This document shows, piece by piece, positions 45,050 to 54,158 of a stretch of 64,000 nucleotides of DNA. The stretch is from assembly GCA_022072445.1 (NCBI GenBank), contig JAJVHV010000019.1, positions 1 to 64,000 on the forward strand, read 5' to 3'. The translations under genes and the position numbers were made by a program. A model generated the notes under the pieces. It was not told where the DNA came from and did no database searches. It saw only the letters and a list, made by a program, of their open reading frames with translations. Position 1 is the first letter of the stretch. Each line of letters begins with the position of its first letter. This DNA is from Phycisphaerae bacterium (GTDB lineage: Bacteria; Planctomycetota; Phycisphaerae; UBA1845; Fen-1342).

Positions 45050-45184
45050 CGCGAACCTCCCAGAACGCGCCGATCGGCGGCGCGACGCGCGTATTCTACG
45101 GTCTGCGGCCTAAGCGTCGATACGACCGCGGGCGCGAGCGCCGGCGGGCGCACGCGGCGCGACGGCTGCCCCTATAATGCCGCC

Positions 45185-46204
45185 ATGCCCCATCGTCGAT
45201 CGAGCCGCCGCCGGCATTCGCTTCGCCTCGCTGCCGGCCCGGTCGCGGCGCTGATCGTCGTCGCCGCGAGCGGCTGCGCCACGTCGCGGACGCTTCCCGA
45301 GCAACGCACGACAGCGCCCGAATCCGGCGGCGGCGCGGCTTCACCGATCACGTGGCGCGTTCCCACCGACACGCGCGCCGCGGCCGAGCTGGTGCGGGCC
45401 GGGCGGCGCGGGCTGGCCCTGCTGCGCGAGTTTGACGCTTCGACACCCGAGCAACTGGAGCGCACTTACAAGCCCTATCTGCACGTCTATGACGCGCAGG
45501 GCCGCGAGCCGATCACCAAGGGAACCGGCGGGCTGTACCCGCATCATCGCGGCGTCTTCGTCGGCTGGAACAAGGTTCGCGTCGGCAACCGCGAAGTGGA
45601 TTTCTGGCATATGCGCGGCGGCGTGCAGCGCGTGCTGTCGACGACGCCGGTCGCCGCCGCGGAAGGGCGGGCGGCGCTGGCGGCCGAAGTGGCGTGGATG
45701 GCAACCGACGGCGAAGTGCTGGTGCGCGAGTATCGTGAGATCATCGCCTGCGCGACATCCGACGACGTGCTGGCCCGCTTCGACGTCGTCTCGACGCTCT
45801 TCGCGCCGCAGGACGCCGACGTCGCACTCGACGGCGACCCGGAGCACGCCGGCGTCCAGTTCCGCGCCAGCAACGCCGTCCACGAAGGGCCCCCGGAAGG
45901 AAAGGCGGCGTACACGTTTGAGCGCGACGGCGTCGACGCCCACCGCGAGCGCGACCTGCGCTGGGTGCTGATGAGCTGTCGCGTCGGCGGGCAACGCTAT
46001 CACGTGCTGCACATGAACGACCCGAACAATCCGCCTGCGACGCTCTATTCGGCCTATCGCGACTACGGCCGATTCGGAGCGTTCTTTCGTGCCGTCATTC
46101 CGCGCGGCGGCATGTTGCGGATGCGTTACGGTTTCGTCGTCTTCAGCGGCGAACCCCCGCCCCGCGAAACGCTCGAACGCAGCTATGCGACGTTCGCGGA
46201 TTGA
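45185..46204 (+). CDS. DUF6807-like (PmoA-family) lipoprotein
   Basis: 339 residues from ATG 45185; the longer frame through pgi is a shadow. A basic N-terminus and ALIVVAASGC lipobox mark a lipoprotein. The domain pattern KGTGGLYPHHRGVFVGWNKV, VDFWHMRGGVQRV and a closing MRYGFVVFSGEPP matches DUF6807 (formerly named PmoA after annotation, but not a methane oxygenase subunit), a galactose-mutarotase-like beta sandwich common in planctomycetes. The catalytic role is unknown. The stop TGA is directly followed by a GGTTCAG array. Confidence 0.85.
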   Translation: MPHRRSSRRRHSLRLAAGPVAALIVVAASGCATSRTLPEQRTTAPESGGGAASPITWRVPTDTRAAAELVRAGRRGLALLREFDASTPEQLERTYKPYLHVYDAQGREPITKGTGGLYPHHRGVFVGWNKVRVGNREVDFWHMRGGVQRVLSTTPVAAAEGRAALAAEVAWMATDGEVLVREYREIIACATSDDVLARFDVVSTLFAPQDADVALDGDPEHAGVQFRASNAVHEGPPEGKAAYTFERDGVDAHRERDLRWVLMSCRVGGQRYHVLHMNDPNNPPATLYSAYRDYGRFGAFFRAVIPRGGMLRMRYGFVVFSGEPPPRETLERSYATFAD

Positions 46205-46208
46205 GTGG

Positions 46209-46270
46209 TCAGGGTTCGGCGTGTTGAGTGGTCAGGGTTCAGGGTTCAGGGTTCAGGGTTCGGAGAAGCA
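46209..46270. repeat. GGTTCAG heptamer tandem repeat
   Basis: GTGGTCAGGGTTCGGCGTGT is followed by GTGGTCAGGGTTCAGGGTTC and further perfect heptamers to about 46262. Same family as 15179-15262. The array begins within a few bases of the DUF6807 gene's stop codon. The remaining spacer to 46400 holds a hairpin-like CCATCCGTGGCCACGCTGCGG sort of sequence but no gene. Confidence 0.85.
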
Positions 46271-46400
46271 GGGTTGAGGTTCGGCGCTTGCGGGTATGGC
46301 GTTCGGCGTCCGTCGTTCGCGTAGCGTAGGCCATCCGTGGCCACGCTGCGGCGCAGCCACCTGCTCCAACGCTCGCGCGACGTGATGGCCGCATCGCACG

Positions 46401-47456
46401 CTACGGCGTGGCCGAAGACGCCCCGAGCGTCAGGGCCAGCAGAAACACGCCGTAGCTGCCCGCCAGCAGACCCCCTTCGAGCCGCGAGACGCGCTTGTCG
46501 AACGTGCGGCTGATCACGATCAGCGCAAGCGCCAGCAGCCCCATGTACGCCAGCGGCAGCCGAAACGACTCCGTCACCGTCGGCGGCGCGATCAGGCCGG
46601 TCAGGCCGAAAATCGCGCCCGCATTGAACAGACTCGAACCAATCGCGTTGCCGATCGCCAGATCGGTCTGCCCGGCACGCACCGCCAGAATGCAGGTCAC
46701 CAGCTCGGGCAACGTCGTCCCGATCGACACGATCGTCACGCCGACGATCGCCGCCGGCACGCCGAACGCCAGCGCCATGCCCGACGCGCCGTCGCTGGCC
46801 AGCGCCCCACCCCACCCCAGCATCGCCAGGCCACCGGCGAAACACACCGCGATCATCGTCCAGCTCATCGCCTCGCCGCCGCGCGCCTCAGCGACACCCG
46901 CCGCAGCCGAGTCGGCGGCGTACGGCACGGGCGCGTCAGTGATACCGGCTGCGGCTGCGTCAGCGACACTCGGCGCGGGCACCGTCACTACCGTCGCAAC
47001 GCTGCGGCTCGCGCGCATCGCCGCGTAAATCGTCCAGCCGCTGTACGCCACGAACACCACCAGCAGCAGTGCCGCCTCCCAGCGCTGATAACCGCTGAAC
47101 AACCCCAGACCCGCCATGAACGACAGAATGAACGCGTTCAGCCAGATTTCGATCTTGATCAGTCGCTCGTGCACGACCAGCGGCTGGAGCAGCGCGGCGA
47201 CACCGAGAACGAGCCCCAGATTGCAGATGTTGGCGCCGACCACGTTTCCCAGCGCCAGGTCGCCGCGTCCCTTGAACGCCGAAACAAGATTCAGCGCCAG
47301 CTCCGGCGCCGAAGTTCCCCATGCCACGAGCGTCAAGCCGACCACCAGCGGCGCGACGCCCAGCCGCCGCGCCGCATCGACCGACGCCGAAACGAGAAAA
47401 CGGCCGCCAATCAGCAGCAGAATCAACCCGCCGACGAATCCAAGGAAGTGCGCCAT
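46401..47456 (-). CDS. Calcium/sodium antiporter family protein
   Basis: 351 residues. Two inverted halves of five helices each; the ion-binding alpha repeats are LTLVAWGTSAPELALNLVSA and VTIVSIGTTLPELVTCILAV, with conserved Glu in GTSAPEL and GTTLPEL. A low-complexity loop between the halves (about 150-195: SVADAAAAGITDAPV and similar) is longer than usual. YrbG-like; exchanges Ca2+ for Na+ across the inner membrane. Its ATG lies 9 nt after the stop of the amine-oxidase gene. Confidence 0.93.
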   Translation of the reverse strand: MAHFLGFVGGLILLLIGGRFLVSASVDAARRLGVAPLVVGLTLVAWGTSAPELALNLVSAFKGRGDLALGNVVGANICNLGLVLGVAALLQPLVVHERLIKIEIWLNAFILSFMAGLGLFSGYQRWEAALLLVVFVAYSGWTIYAAMRASRSVATVVTVPAPSVADAAAAGITDAPVPYAADSAAAGVAEARGGEAMSWTMIAVCFAGGLAMLGWGGALASDGASGMALAFGVPAAIVGVTIVSIGTTLPELVTCILAVRAGQTDLAIGNAIGSSLFNAGAIFGLTGLIAPPTVTESFRLPLAYMGLLALALIVISRTFDKRVSRLEGGLLAGSYGVFLLALTLGASSATP

Positions 47457-47465
47457 CGTGCCCGC

Positions 47466-48953
47466 TCACCCGCCGCCCCGCGCCGCGCCCTCTGCCACCG
47501 CAAGCCGCCGCGCCAGCTCGACGCCCGACGCCAGCCCGCCCTCCATGAATCCGACGAACTTGAAGCACGTGTGCTCGCCGGCGAAATGCAGCCGCCCGCA
47601 CCCGCGCCGCAGCGCCGGCCCGGCGCGCGTGATCTGCCCCGGCGCCGGGAACGAGTACCCGCCGCGCGTCCACTCATCCTTCGGCCAGTCCATCATCCGC
47701 GCCGCCACGAACTGTTCCGCGAAGCCCGGATAAATCCGCTCGAACTCGGCTTGATAACGCGCGTCGCGCAGCTGGCGCGCCACCGCCAGGCACCGCTCCG
47801 CCGCCGCCGCACTCGAAAATGCCACCATGCCGGCGGCCTCGCCATCGGGCTGATTATCCGTCAACTCCCACGTCAGCCCGATCGGCCCGTCCGTGATCGC
47901 GTCGGGCGCCAGACCCAGCCGCTTCCAGAATCGACTCCGCAGCGACGTCAGATACTTGATGCTCGTCCCCATCTGCGTTCGCAGCACCTCTGGCGGCGCG
48001 GGCGTGATGCGAATGCGGTCCCACACCGTCGGCGGAACGGCCAGGACGACGTCGTCGGCCTCCCAGCGGCGGCCGTCGGCGGAAATGAGCTGGGCGCGGC
48101 GCTCGTCGACGTCGATCTGCGTGACTGGCAATTCCAGGACGATGCGGTCGCGTCCGATCGCGTCGGCGAGCTTGTCGGCCAACTGCCCGTTGCCGCCCTT
48201 GCAGCGATAAACTTCGCTCTCGGTCCAGTAACGCTCGCCGCCGCCGCCCTTCACCGCCGTCAGCATTGCCAGAAAACTCTGCCGTTCCAACGCCACACCG
48301 TTGTCGGATACAAGTTGGATCTCGACGGCCTTTCGCGTCAGCGGCGAAAGCTTCTGCTCGGCGAGCCATTCGGCCAGCGAGCGTGCGTCAAGCTCGGCGG
48401 CGTTGGGCGACTCCCATGGGCGGTCGGCGTCCACGTTCGCGGCCTGCGCGTTCATGCCGCTCAGCGCGGTTTCCATTTCTTCCCAGATGCGCCGTGTCTC
48501 GGCGCCGCGCAGCAGCCGGCCGTCGAGGTGGATCGGCAGCTCGAGCGATTCATCCTCGGTGACGTCCAGAAACTCGAGCTCGAATTGGCGGGCGTAGGCC
48601 ACCCACGTCGGGTGGTTCGAACCAATCAGCTCGGCCCCGCCCTCGACATTCTTTCCGGGCACGAAGTCGCGGAAGCTCAGCACGCGGCCGCCCACGCGCC
48701 GCCGGGCTTCCAGCACCGTCACGTCGCAACCGGCGTTTCTCAGCTCATGGGCGCACGCCAGTCCGGCGAAACCGGCGCCCACGATCACGACGCGCCGCCC
48801 GCGCAATGCCGCGCCGGCCGACGCCGCACCGCCGGACAGCAGCATTCCGGCGCCGGCCGCCGCGGTCAGTTTCAGCAGTTCGCGGCGGGTGAGGGCGTCG
48901 CAGCGCTGCGGCCGGAAGCGTTGCGCCAGACGCGCGAACAGCGATCGTGACAT
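47466..48953 (-). CDS. Flavin monoamine oxidase family protein, Tat-exported
   Basis: 495 residues. The N-terminus has a twin-arginine signal (TRRELLKLTAAAGAGMLLSG) and then the FAD-binding VVIVGAGFAGLACAHELRNAG. The GG-doublet ARRRVGGRVLSFRDF and the C-terminal GRLHFAGEHTCFKFVGFMEG bind FAD. The substrate domain lies between. Probably a periplasmic amine oxidase; substrate unknown. It ends 9 nt before the antiporter gene and may be co-transcribed with it. Confidence 0.92.
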   Translation of the reverse strand: MSRSLFARLAQRFRPQRCDALTRRELLKLTAAAGAGMLLSGGAASAGAALRGRRVVIVGAGFAGLACAHELRNAGCDVTVLEARRRVGGRVLSFRDFVPGKNVEGGAELIGSNHPTWVAYARQFELEFLDVTEDESLELPIHLDGRLLRGAETRRIWEEMETALSGMNAQAANVDADRPWESPNAAELDARSLAEWLAEQKLSPLTRKAVEIQLVSDNGVALERQSFLAMLTAVKGGGGERYWTESEVYRCKGGNGQLADKLADAIGRDRIVLELPVTQIDVDERRAQLISADGRRWEADDVVLAVPPTVWDRIRITPAPPEVLRTQMGTSIKYLTSLRSRFWKRLGLAPDAITDGPIGLTWELTDNQPDGEAAGMVAFSSAAAAERCLAVARQLRDARYQAEFERIYPGFAEQFVAARMMDWPKDEWTRGGYSFPAPGQITRAGPALRRGCGRLHFAGEHTCFKFVGFMEGGLASGVELARRLAVAEGAARGGG

Positions 48954-48998
48954 GGGTCAGACTCCTCGCATGGTTGTGGTGCGGCGAGCGTCGCCGGG

Positions 48999-49670
48999 TC
49001 ATACGCGTCGATATTCGCGGATGTAGCGCGGCACCGGCGTGCCCGGCGGCAGGTGCGGGTCGGGCAGCGGCTCGCCGCAGACCAGCGACAGCGGCAGCAC
49101 GCCGGCCCAGACGGGCAGCGTCAGATCGTCGGCGTCGTCGGCGGGAGGGCCGGCGCGGACCTTGGCGGAGCATTCGTCCAGCGGAAATGCCACCACCGCC
49201 GTGGCCTGCAATTCCTGCGGGTTGGCGGGGCGGGCTTCGGCGGCGCGGCCGGGGACGACGCGCTCCACCAGGGCCTCGAGCGCGGCGGATTTCTCGGCGT
49301 CGGCGGTGATCTCGGTGGCGCGGCCCAGCACGACCACCGAGCGATAGTTCATCGAGTGATGAAACGTCGAGCGCGCCAGGACCAGGCCGTCGAGGATCGT
49401 CGCGGTGATGCAGGCCGGTGCGCCGGCGGCCAGGCACGCCAGCATGCGGCTGGCGCGTGAGCCGTGCAGCACGAGCTGGCCGCCGACGCGGGCGTGGATG
49501 GTCGGAATCACAAATGGTTGATTCTGATCGACGAACCCGACGTGGCAGTAGAGCGACTGGTCGAGAATCGCGTAAATGGTCGCCTGGTCGTAGACGCCGC
49601 GCTTCGCCAGCCGGCGGACGGTGGCGCGGTCGGAGGGAGGGCGCGGGATATCGGGCACGCGGGTCTCCAT
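48999..49670 (-). CDS. Pyridoxamine 5'-phosphate oxidase family protein
   Basis: 223 residues. Split-barrel flavin-binding fold: YDQATIYAILDQSLYCHVGF, QPFVIPTIHARVGGQLVLHG, SRASRMLACLAAGAPACITATI and RSVVVLGRATEIT. This architecture is that of nitroimidazole-resistance or heme/flavin-binding PNPOx-like proteins rather than true PdxH. Cytoplasmic, no signal peptide. It precedes the amine oxidase gene on the same strand with a 45-nt gap. Confidence 0.88.
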   Translation of the reverse strand: METRVPDIPRPPSDRATVRRLAKRGVYDQATIYAILDQSLYCHVGFVDQNQPFVIPTIHARVGGQLVLHGSRASRMLACLAAGAPACITATILDGLVLARSTFHHSMNYRSVVVLGRATEITADAEKSAALEALVERVVPGRAAEARPANPQELQATAVVAFPLDECSAKVRAGPPADDADDLTLPVWAGVLPLSLVCGEPLPDPHLPPGTPVPRYIREYRRV

Positions 49671-49819
49671 GGGTGGCGGGCGTCGGGCCGCGGGGGATTA
49701 TGGCGGGGCGGAGCCGGGCTGTCATGGGGGCGCGACCGGCGTGAAGGAAGAGCATGCTCACGCCTGACGGCCTCGCACGCATCGCATCCCCCCCGCCGAA
49801 AGAAACTCTGCCGTCGCGC

Positions 49820-49849
49820 TTGCTTTTCTAGAAATCGGTGCAATACTAT
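49820..49849 (+). promoter_or_regulatory. Possible dnaE promoter
   Basis: TTGCTT at 49820 and TACTAT at 49844 are 18 nt apart, upstream of dnaE (ATG 50010). The open frame reaching further upstream is therefore likely leader. Weak evidence. Confidence 0.35.
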
Positions 49850-50009
49850 GAGCATGAGATCGCTATCCGCCATCGCCGCCCGCTACCGCACGCACGCCCG
49901 GCCCCAGTCCGTCCCCACGCGCTCCGGGAGCGATAACGTTCTTCACAACCTACCAAGCCCAAATCACGCCCGATATCATCTCTCCCAGCGCACCGCTCGC
50001 GAGACCCGC

Positions 50010-53000
50010 ATGACTCAATTCGCACCACCCTTCGTGCACCTCCACGTCCATACCCACTACAGCTTGCTCGACGGCGCTACCCGCATCCCCGACCTCGTCA
50101 ACGCCTGCAAAAACCTCAACATGCCCGCCGTCGCCATCACCGACCACGGAAACATGTTCGGATCCATCGAGTTCTACAAAGCCGCAACCGCCGCCGGCAT
50201 CCGTCCGATCATCGGCTGCGAAACCTACCTCGCTCCCGCCGACCGCCGCGACAAACGCGACCCCGGCGGAAACCGCGAAACCGCCTATCACCAGCTCCTC
50301 CTCGCCGCCAACCTCACCGGTTATCGCAACCTGCTCAAGCTCTGCAGCATCGGCTACCTCGAAGGCTTCTACTACAAACCCCGCATCGACAAGGACGTGC
50401 TGCGCCAGTTCTCCGCTGGGCTGATCTGCACCAGCACCTGCCTCGGCGGCGAAGTGCCGCAGGCCTTCCTCAAACAAGACGCCGCCGCCGCCCGGCGCGT
50501 CGCCGAAGAATTCCTCGACATCTTCGGACCCGAGCGCTTCTTCATCGAGCTCCAGAACCATGGCCTGCCCGAACAGAAAACGCTCAACCCCGAACTGGCC
50601 GCATTGGCCAAACGCCTCGGCGTCGCGACGATCGCGACGAACGACGTGCATTATCTGTCGCACGACGACGTCGAAGCGCACGACGTGCTCTGCTGCATCA
50701 GCACCCGCGCCCGCGTCGCCGACGAGAACCGCTTCAAGTTCGAGTCCGATCAGTTCTATCTGAAGTCGCCGCAGGAGATGCTGGCGGCCCTGCCGGACTA
50801 CCCCGAGGCGCTGGCCAACACAATGCGCGTGGTGGAGATGTGCAACCTTGAGCTCGATTTCTCGAAGCGCTACGCGCCGGTCTATCGCGCCCCCGACGAA
50901 AAATCCGCCGACGACTACCTCCGCGAGCTGGTCTACGCCGGCGCCGCGTCCCGCTATGGTGCGAACCGTGACGAAGCAGCTCCGTCGACTTCTTCTCCCC
51001 CTTCGTCGCTTCGTCGCTCCGTCGCTCCGTCGCTCGCTTCATGCCTGTCCGACGAACTTCGCGAGCGCATCGACTACGAACTGTCCGTCATCCGCGACAA
51101 GGGTTTCTCGGGCTACTTCCTGATCGTCTGGGATTTCGTCCGCTACTGCCGCGAGCACGACATTCCGTGCGGGGCGCGCGGCAGCGGTTGCAGCACGGTC
51201 GTGGGCTACTGCCTGCGCGTGTCGGACGTCGATCCGCTGAAGTACGGGCTCTATTTCGAGCGCTTCATGGACCCGGAGCGTGACGAGATGCCCGATATCG
51301 ACGTCGACATGTGCCAGGACCGCCGCCAAGAGGTGATCGACTACGTCCGGCAGAAGTACGGGCACGTGGCACAGATCATCACGTTTGGGACGCTCAAGGC
51401 CCGCGCGGCGATCCGCGACGTGTGCCGCACGCTGGACGTGCCGCTCTCCGAGGCCGACCGCATCGCCAAGCTCGTGCCCGAAGAGCTGAAGATGACGATC
51501 GAAAAGGCGCTGGAGCGCGAGCCGGCCCTGCGGCAGCTTTACGACGGCGATCCGAAAATCCGCCGCGTGCTCGACATCTCGAAGCGGCTGGAGGGTCTGG
51601 CGCGGCACGCGTCGGTGCACGCCGCCGGCGTGGTGATCGCCGACCAGCCGCTCGACACACTCGTGCCGCTCTACAAGCCGGCCGACTCGGACGACGTTAT
51701 CACGCAGTATGAGGGCGCGACGGTCGAGAAAGTCGGCCTGCTGAAGATGGACTTTCTCGGGCTGCGGACGCTCTCGCAGATTCACCGCACCTGCCAGCTC
51801 GTCCGCGCGCATCACGGCCGAACGATCGACCTCGAATCGCTCGACCTGGAAGACCCGCGCGTCTACGAGCTGCTCAGCCGCGGCGACACGCGGGGCGTGT
51901 TCCAGTTCGAATCGGGCGGCATGCGCGACGTGCTGATGAAGATGAAGCCGAACCGCATCTTCGACCTGATCGCCGCCAACGCGCTGTATCGCCCGGGGCC
52001 GATGCAGTACATCGACGAATACATCGCCCGCAAACACGGCAAATCCTGGACCACGCCGCACGCCAACATGACCGAGGTGCTCAGCGAGACCTACGGCATC
52101 ATGGTTTATCAGGAGCAGGTCTCGCGGCTGGTGAACCGGCTGGGCGACGTGCCGCTGCGACGCGCGTTCCGGCTGGCCAAGGCGATCTCGAAGAAGAACA
52201 CCAAGATGATCGACGCCGAGCGCGAGCCGTTTCTGGCGGGCGCCGAGAAGAACGGCGTGCCGCGCAAGGTGGGCGAGCAGATTTTTGCGGACATCCTGCA
52301 ATTCGGCGGCTACGCGTTCAACAAGGCGCACTCGTCGGGCTACGCGCTGCTCGCGTTCCAGACCGCGTGGCTCAAGACGTATCACCCGGTCGAATTCATG
52401 GCGTCGCTGCTGACGTATGAATCGGGCGATCGCGACAAGGTGGCGGATTACATCCAGGAGTGCCGGCACATGCGCCAGCCCGACGGCAGCGTGGGTATTC
52501 CGGTCGAGCCGCCCGACGTCAACCGCAGCGAGCTGGCGTTCACGGTGGTGTACGACGAAGGAACGGAGCCACGAAGCCACGGAGCCACGAAGCCACGGAG
52601 GGACGGAGGTGTCGGCCGCGGGCGAGTTCTGTTCGGGCTGGCGGCGATCAACGGGCTGGGCGAGAAGGCGATCAACGCGATTATCGAGGCGCGGCGGCAG
52701 GGCGGCCCGTTTCGCGACATCTACGACTTCTGCGAGCGCGTCGACCTGGCCGCGGTGAACAAAGCGGCGCTGGAAAGCCTGGTGAAGGCCGGCGCGTTCG
52801 ACCGGACCGGGGCGATGCGCGGCGCGCTGTGGCGCATCCTCGGCGGCGCGATGGAGCATGGGCAGGCGATGCAGCGCGACCGGCGCAGCGGGCAGATGAG
52901 CATGTTCGGCGAGCTCGACGTGGGCGCGGCTGCAACCGCGGGCGGCGCAGCGCGCGTGATTCCGGCCGACGAGTGGAGCGAGTCGGAAATGCTGGCGCAT

Positions 53001-53639
53001 GAAAAGGAAACGCTCGGCTTCTACGTCACCAAGCATCCGCTGACGCAGCATCTGGAGACGATCGAACGATTCCGCACGACGACGATCGCGGCGGCGAAGG
53101 GCATGAGCGAGGGCGCGCGGGTGGTGCTGGGCGGGCTGATCTCAAAGGTCCGCGAAGTGCCGATCAAGAACGGGCGCAGCGCCGGCAAGCGGATGGCGGT
53201 GATCCAGCTTGAGGATCTCAGCGGCGGAATCGAAGCGGTCGTGTTTCCGGACCAGCTCGACGCGCTGCGCCCGCGGCTGCGGCCCGACAGCGTCGTGTTC
53301 CTGAGCGGCGAAGTGGACAAGCGCCGTGAGGACGCGTGCATCCGCACCGGCAGCATCACGCCGGTGGAGGACGCGGCCCGCGAGCTGGCGCGGGGCGTGG
53401 TGGTGCGCCTGCGCAGTCTGGGCGGGCCGGCGGAGTCGGTGCCGCGGATTCGCGAGCTGGTGCGGGCGCATCGCGGCCGCTGCCCGCTGTTTCTCGAGGT
53501 GTCGTCGGCGGACGGCTGGCGAACGGTGATCGAGGCGGACGGCGGCGCGGCGGTGTCGCCGAGCGGCGAGCTGCTGCGCGGGCTGGCGGCGGTGGTGGGC
53601 GAGGGGAATGTGAGTTGCGTGGGGGGGAGGTGGAATTGA
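50010..53639 (+). CDS. dnaE: DNA polymerase III alpha subunit DnaE
   Basis: 1209 residues from ATG 50010, chosen because FVHLHVHTHYSLLDGA (PHP domain) follows directly; the long upstream frame is untranslated. The palm has the catalytic aspartates in DEMPDIDVDMCQDRRQEVID, then the fingers, a helix-hairpin-helix region (LFGLAAINGLGEKAINAI), and an OB domain (VVLGGLISKVREVP). It is the replicative polymerase. Two inserts look acquired: residues about 320-343 (SSPPSSLRRSVAPSLASC) and about 849-867 (GTEPRSHGATKPRRDGG), both encoded by 8-nt repeats. The protein must tolerate them, as this is the only dnaE in the window. Confidence 0.97.
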   Translation: MTQFAPPFVHLHVHTHYSLLDGATRIPDLVNACKNLNMPAVAITDHGNMFGSIEFYKAATAAGIRPIIGCETYLAPADRRDKRDPGGNRETAYHQLLLAANLTGYRNLLKLCSIGYLEGFYYKPRIDKDVLRQFSAGLICTSTCLGGEVPQAFLKQDAAAARRVAEEFLDIFGPERFFIELQNHGLPEQKTLNPELAALAKRLGVATIATNDVHYLSHDDVEAHDVLCCISTRARVADENRFKFESDQFYLKSPQEMLAALPDYPEALANTMRVVEMCNLELDFSKRYAPVYRAPDEKSADDYLRELVYAGAASRYGANRDEAAPSTSSPPSSLRRSVAPSLASCLSDELRERIDYELSVIRDKGFSGYFLIVWDFVRYCREHDIPCGARGSGCSTVVGYCLRVSDVDPLKYGLYFERFMDPERDEMPDIDVDMCQDRRQEVIDYVRQKYGHVAQIITFGTLKARAAIRDVCRTLDVPLSEADRIAKLVPEELKMTIEKALEREPALRQLYDGDPKIRRVLDISKRLEGLARHASVHAAGVVIADQPLDTLVPLYKPADSDDVITQYEGATVEKVGLLKMDFLGLRTLSQIHRTCQLVRAHHGRTIDLESLDLEDPRVYELLSRGDTRGVFQFESGGMRDVLMKMKPNRIFDLIAANALYRPGPMQYIDEYIARKHGKSWTTPHANMTEVLSETYGIMVYQEQVSRLVNRLGDVPLRRAFRLAKAISKKNTKMIDAEREPFLAGAEKNGVPRKVGEQIFADILQFGGYAFNKAHSSGYALLAFQTAWLKTYHPVEFMASLLTYESGDRDKVADYIQECRHMRQPDGSVGIPVEPPDVNRSELAFTVVYDEGTEPRSHGATKPRRDGGVGRGRVLFGLAAINGLGEKAINAIIEARRQGGPFRDIYDFCERVDLAAVNKAALESLVKAGAFDRTGAMRGALWRILGGAMEHGQAMQRDRRSGQMSMFGELDVGAAATAGGAARVIPADEWSESEMLAHEKETLGFYVTKHPLTQHLETIERFRTTTIAAAKGMSEGARVVLGGLISKVREVPIKNGRSAGKRMAVIQLEDLSGGIEAVVFPDQLDALRPRLRPDSVVFLSGEVDKRREDACIRTGSITPVEDAARELARGVVVRLRSLGGPAESVPRIRELVRAHRGRCPLFLEVSSADGWRTVIEADGGAAVSPSGELLRGLAAVVGEGNVSCVGGRWN
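51001..51040 (-). repeat. In-frame octamer array 1 in dnaE (reverse orientation)
   Basis: Five contiguous 8-nt units on the plus strand: CTTCGTCG twice, CTCCGTCG twice, CTCGCTTC. These are the reverse complements of ACGRAGSS-type units. They encode Ser/Arg-rich residues between two helices of DnaE that are normally close together. Confidence 0.85.
52555..52610 (+). repeat. In-frame octamer array 2 in dnaE
   Basis: Seven contiguous units: ACGAAGGA, ACGGAGCC, ACGAAGCC, ACGGAGCC, ACGAAGCC, ACGGAGGG, ACGGAGGT. They lie just before the LFGLAAINGLG segment and encode EPRSHGATKPRRDGG. Essentially the same array occurs right after the dnaE stop codon. Confidence 0.88.
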
Positions 53640-53643
53640 AGCT

Positions 53644-53683
53644 ACGAAGCCACGGAGCCACGGAGCCACGAAGCGACGGAGCA
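53644..53683 (+). repeat. Octamer array after the dnaE stop
   Basis: Five units: ACGAAGCC, ACGGAGCC, ACGGAGCC, ACGAAGCG, ACGGAGCA, starting five bases after the TGA of dnaE. Shares sequence with the array inside dnaE at 52555. Confidence 0.85.
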
Positions 53684-53685
53684 AC

Positions 53686-54090
53686 GCCGAGTCCGATGGC
53701 AAACTCAGGTCGAACCCCTCCCTGACGGTCGGGGCTCGGCTGGGAGCGCGGGCTCTACGCCGGCCGCCGCTTGCTGACGGTCGGGGCTCGGCGCCGAGTC
53801 CGATGGCAAGCTCAGGTCGAACCCCTCCCTGACGGTCGGGGCTCGGCTGGGAGCGCGGGCTCTACGCCGGCCGCCGCTTGCTGACGGTCGGGGCTCGGCG
53901 CCGAGTCCGATGGCAAACTCAGGTCGAACCCCTCCCTGACGGTCGGGGCTCGGCTGGGAGCGCGGGCTCTACGCCGGCCGCCGCTTGCTGACGGTCGGGG
54001 CTCGGCTGGGAGCGCGGGCTCTACGGTCGGGGCTCGGCTGGGAGCGCGGGCTCTACGCCGGCCGCCGCTTGCTGACGGTCGGGGCTCTCA
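53686..54090. repeat. 107-bp tandem repeat array
   Basis: Units begin at 53686, 53793 and 53900 with GCCGAGTCCGATGGCAA, an exact 107-bp period and almost identical copies. The third copy continues into truncated repeats of GACGGTCGGGGCTCGGCTGG and GAGCGCGGGCTCTACG up to about 54090. No open frame is maintained. This gene-free stretch separates dnaE from the cysteine-synthase-like gene. Confidence 0.92.
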
Positions 54091-54158
54091 GCCCATGCCA
54101 CCGCCCGTCGGCGATCGGGCGTTTGGCAGGTTGCGCCGAACGCTTTTAGAATTTCCTC

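Noticed and set aside
43997-45184. Frame extending the DUF6807 gene through pgi
   Set aside because: It is an antisense shadow of pgi; a signal peptide starts at 45185.
49464-50009. Upstream extension of dnaE
   Set aside because: The frame runs into the reverse-strand PNPOx gene and leader. The PHP domain begins directly after ATG 50010.
53686-54090. CRISPR array
   Set aside because: The repeat unit is 107 bp and continuous without unique spacers, so it is an ordinary tandem repeat.
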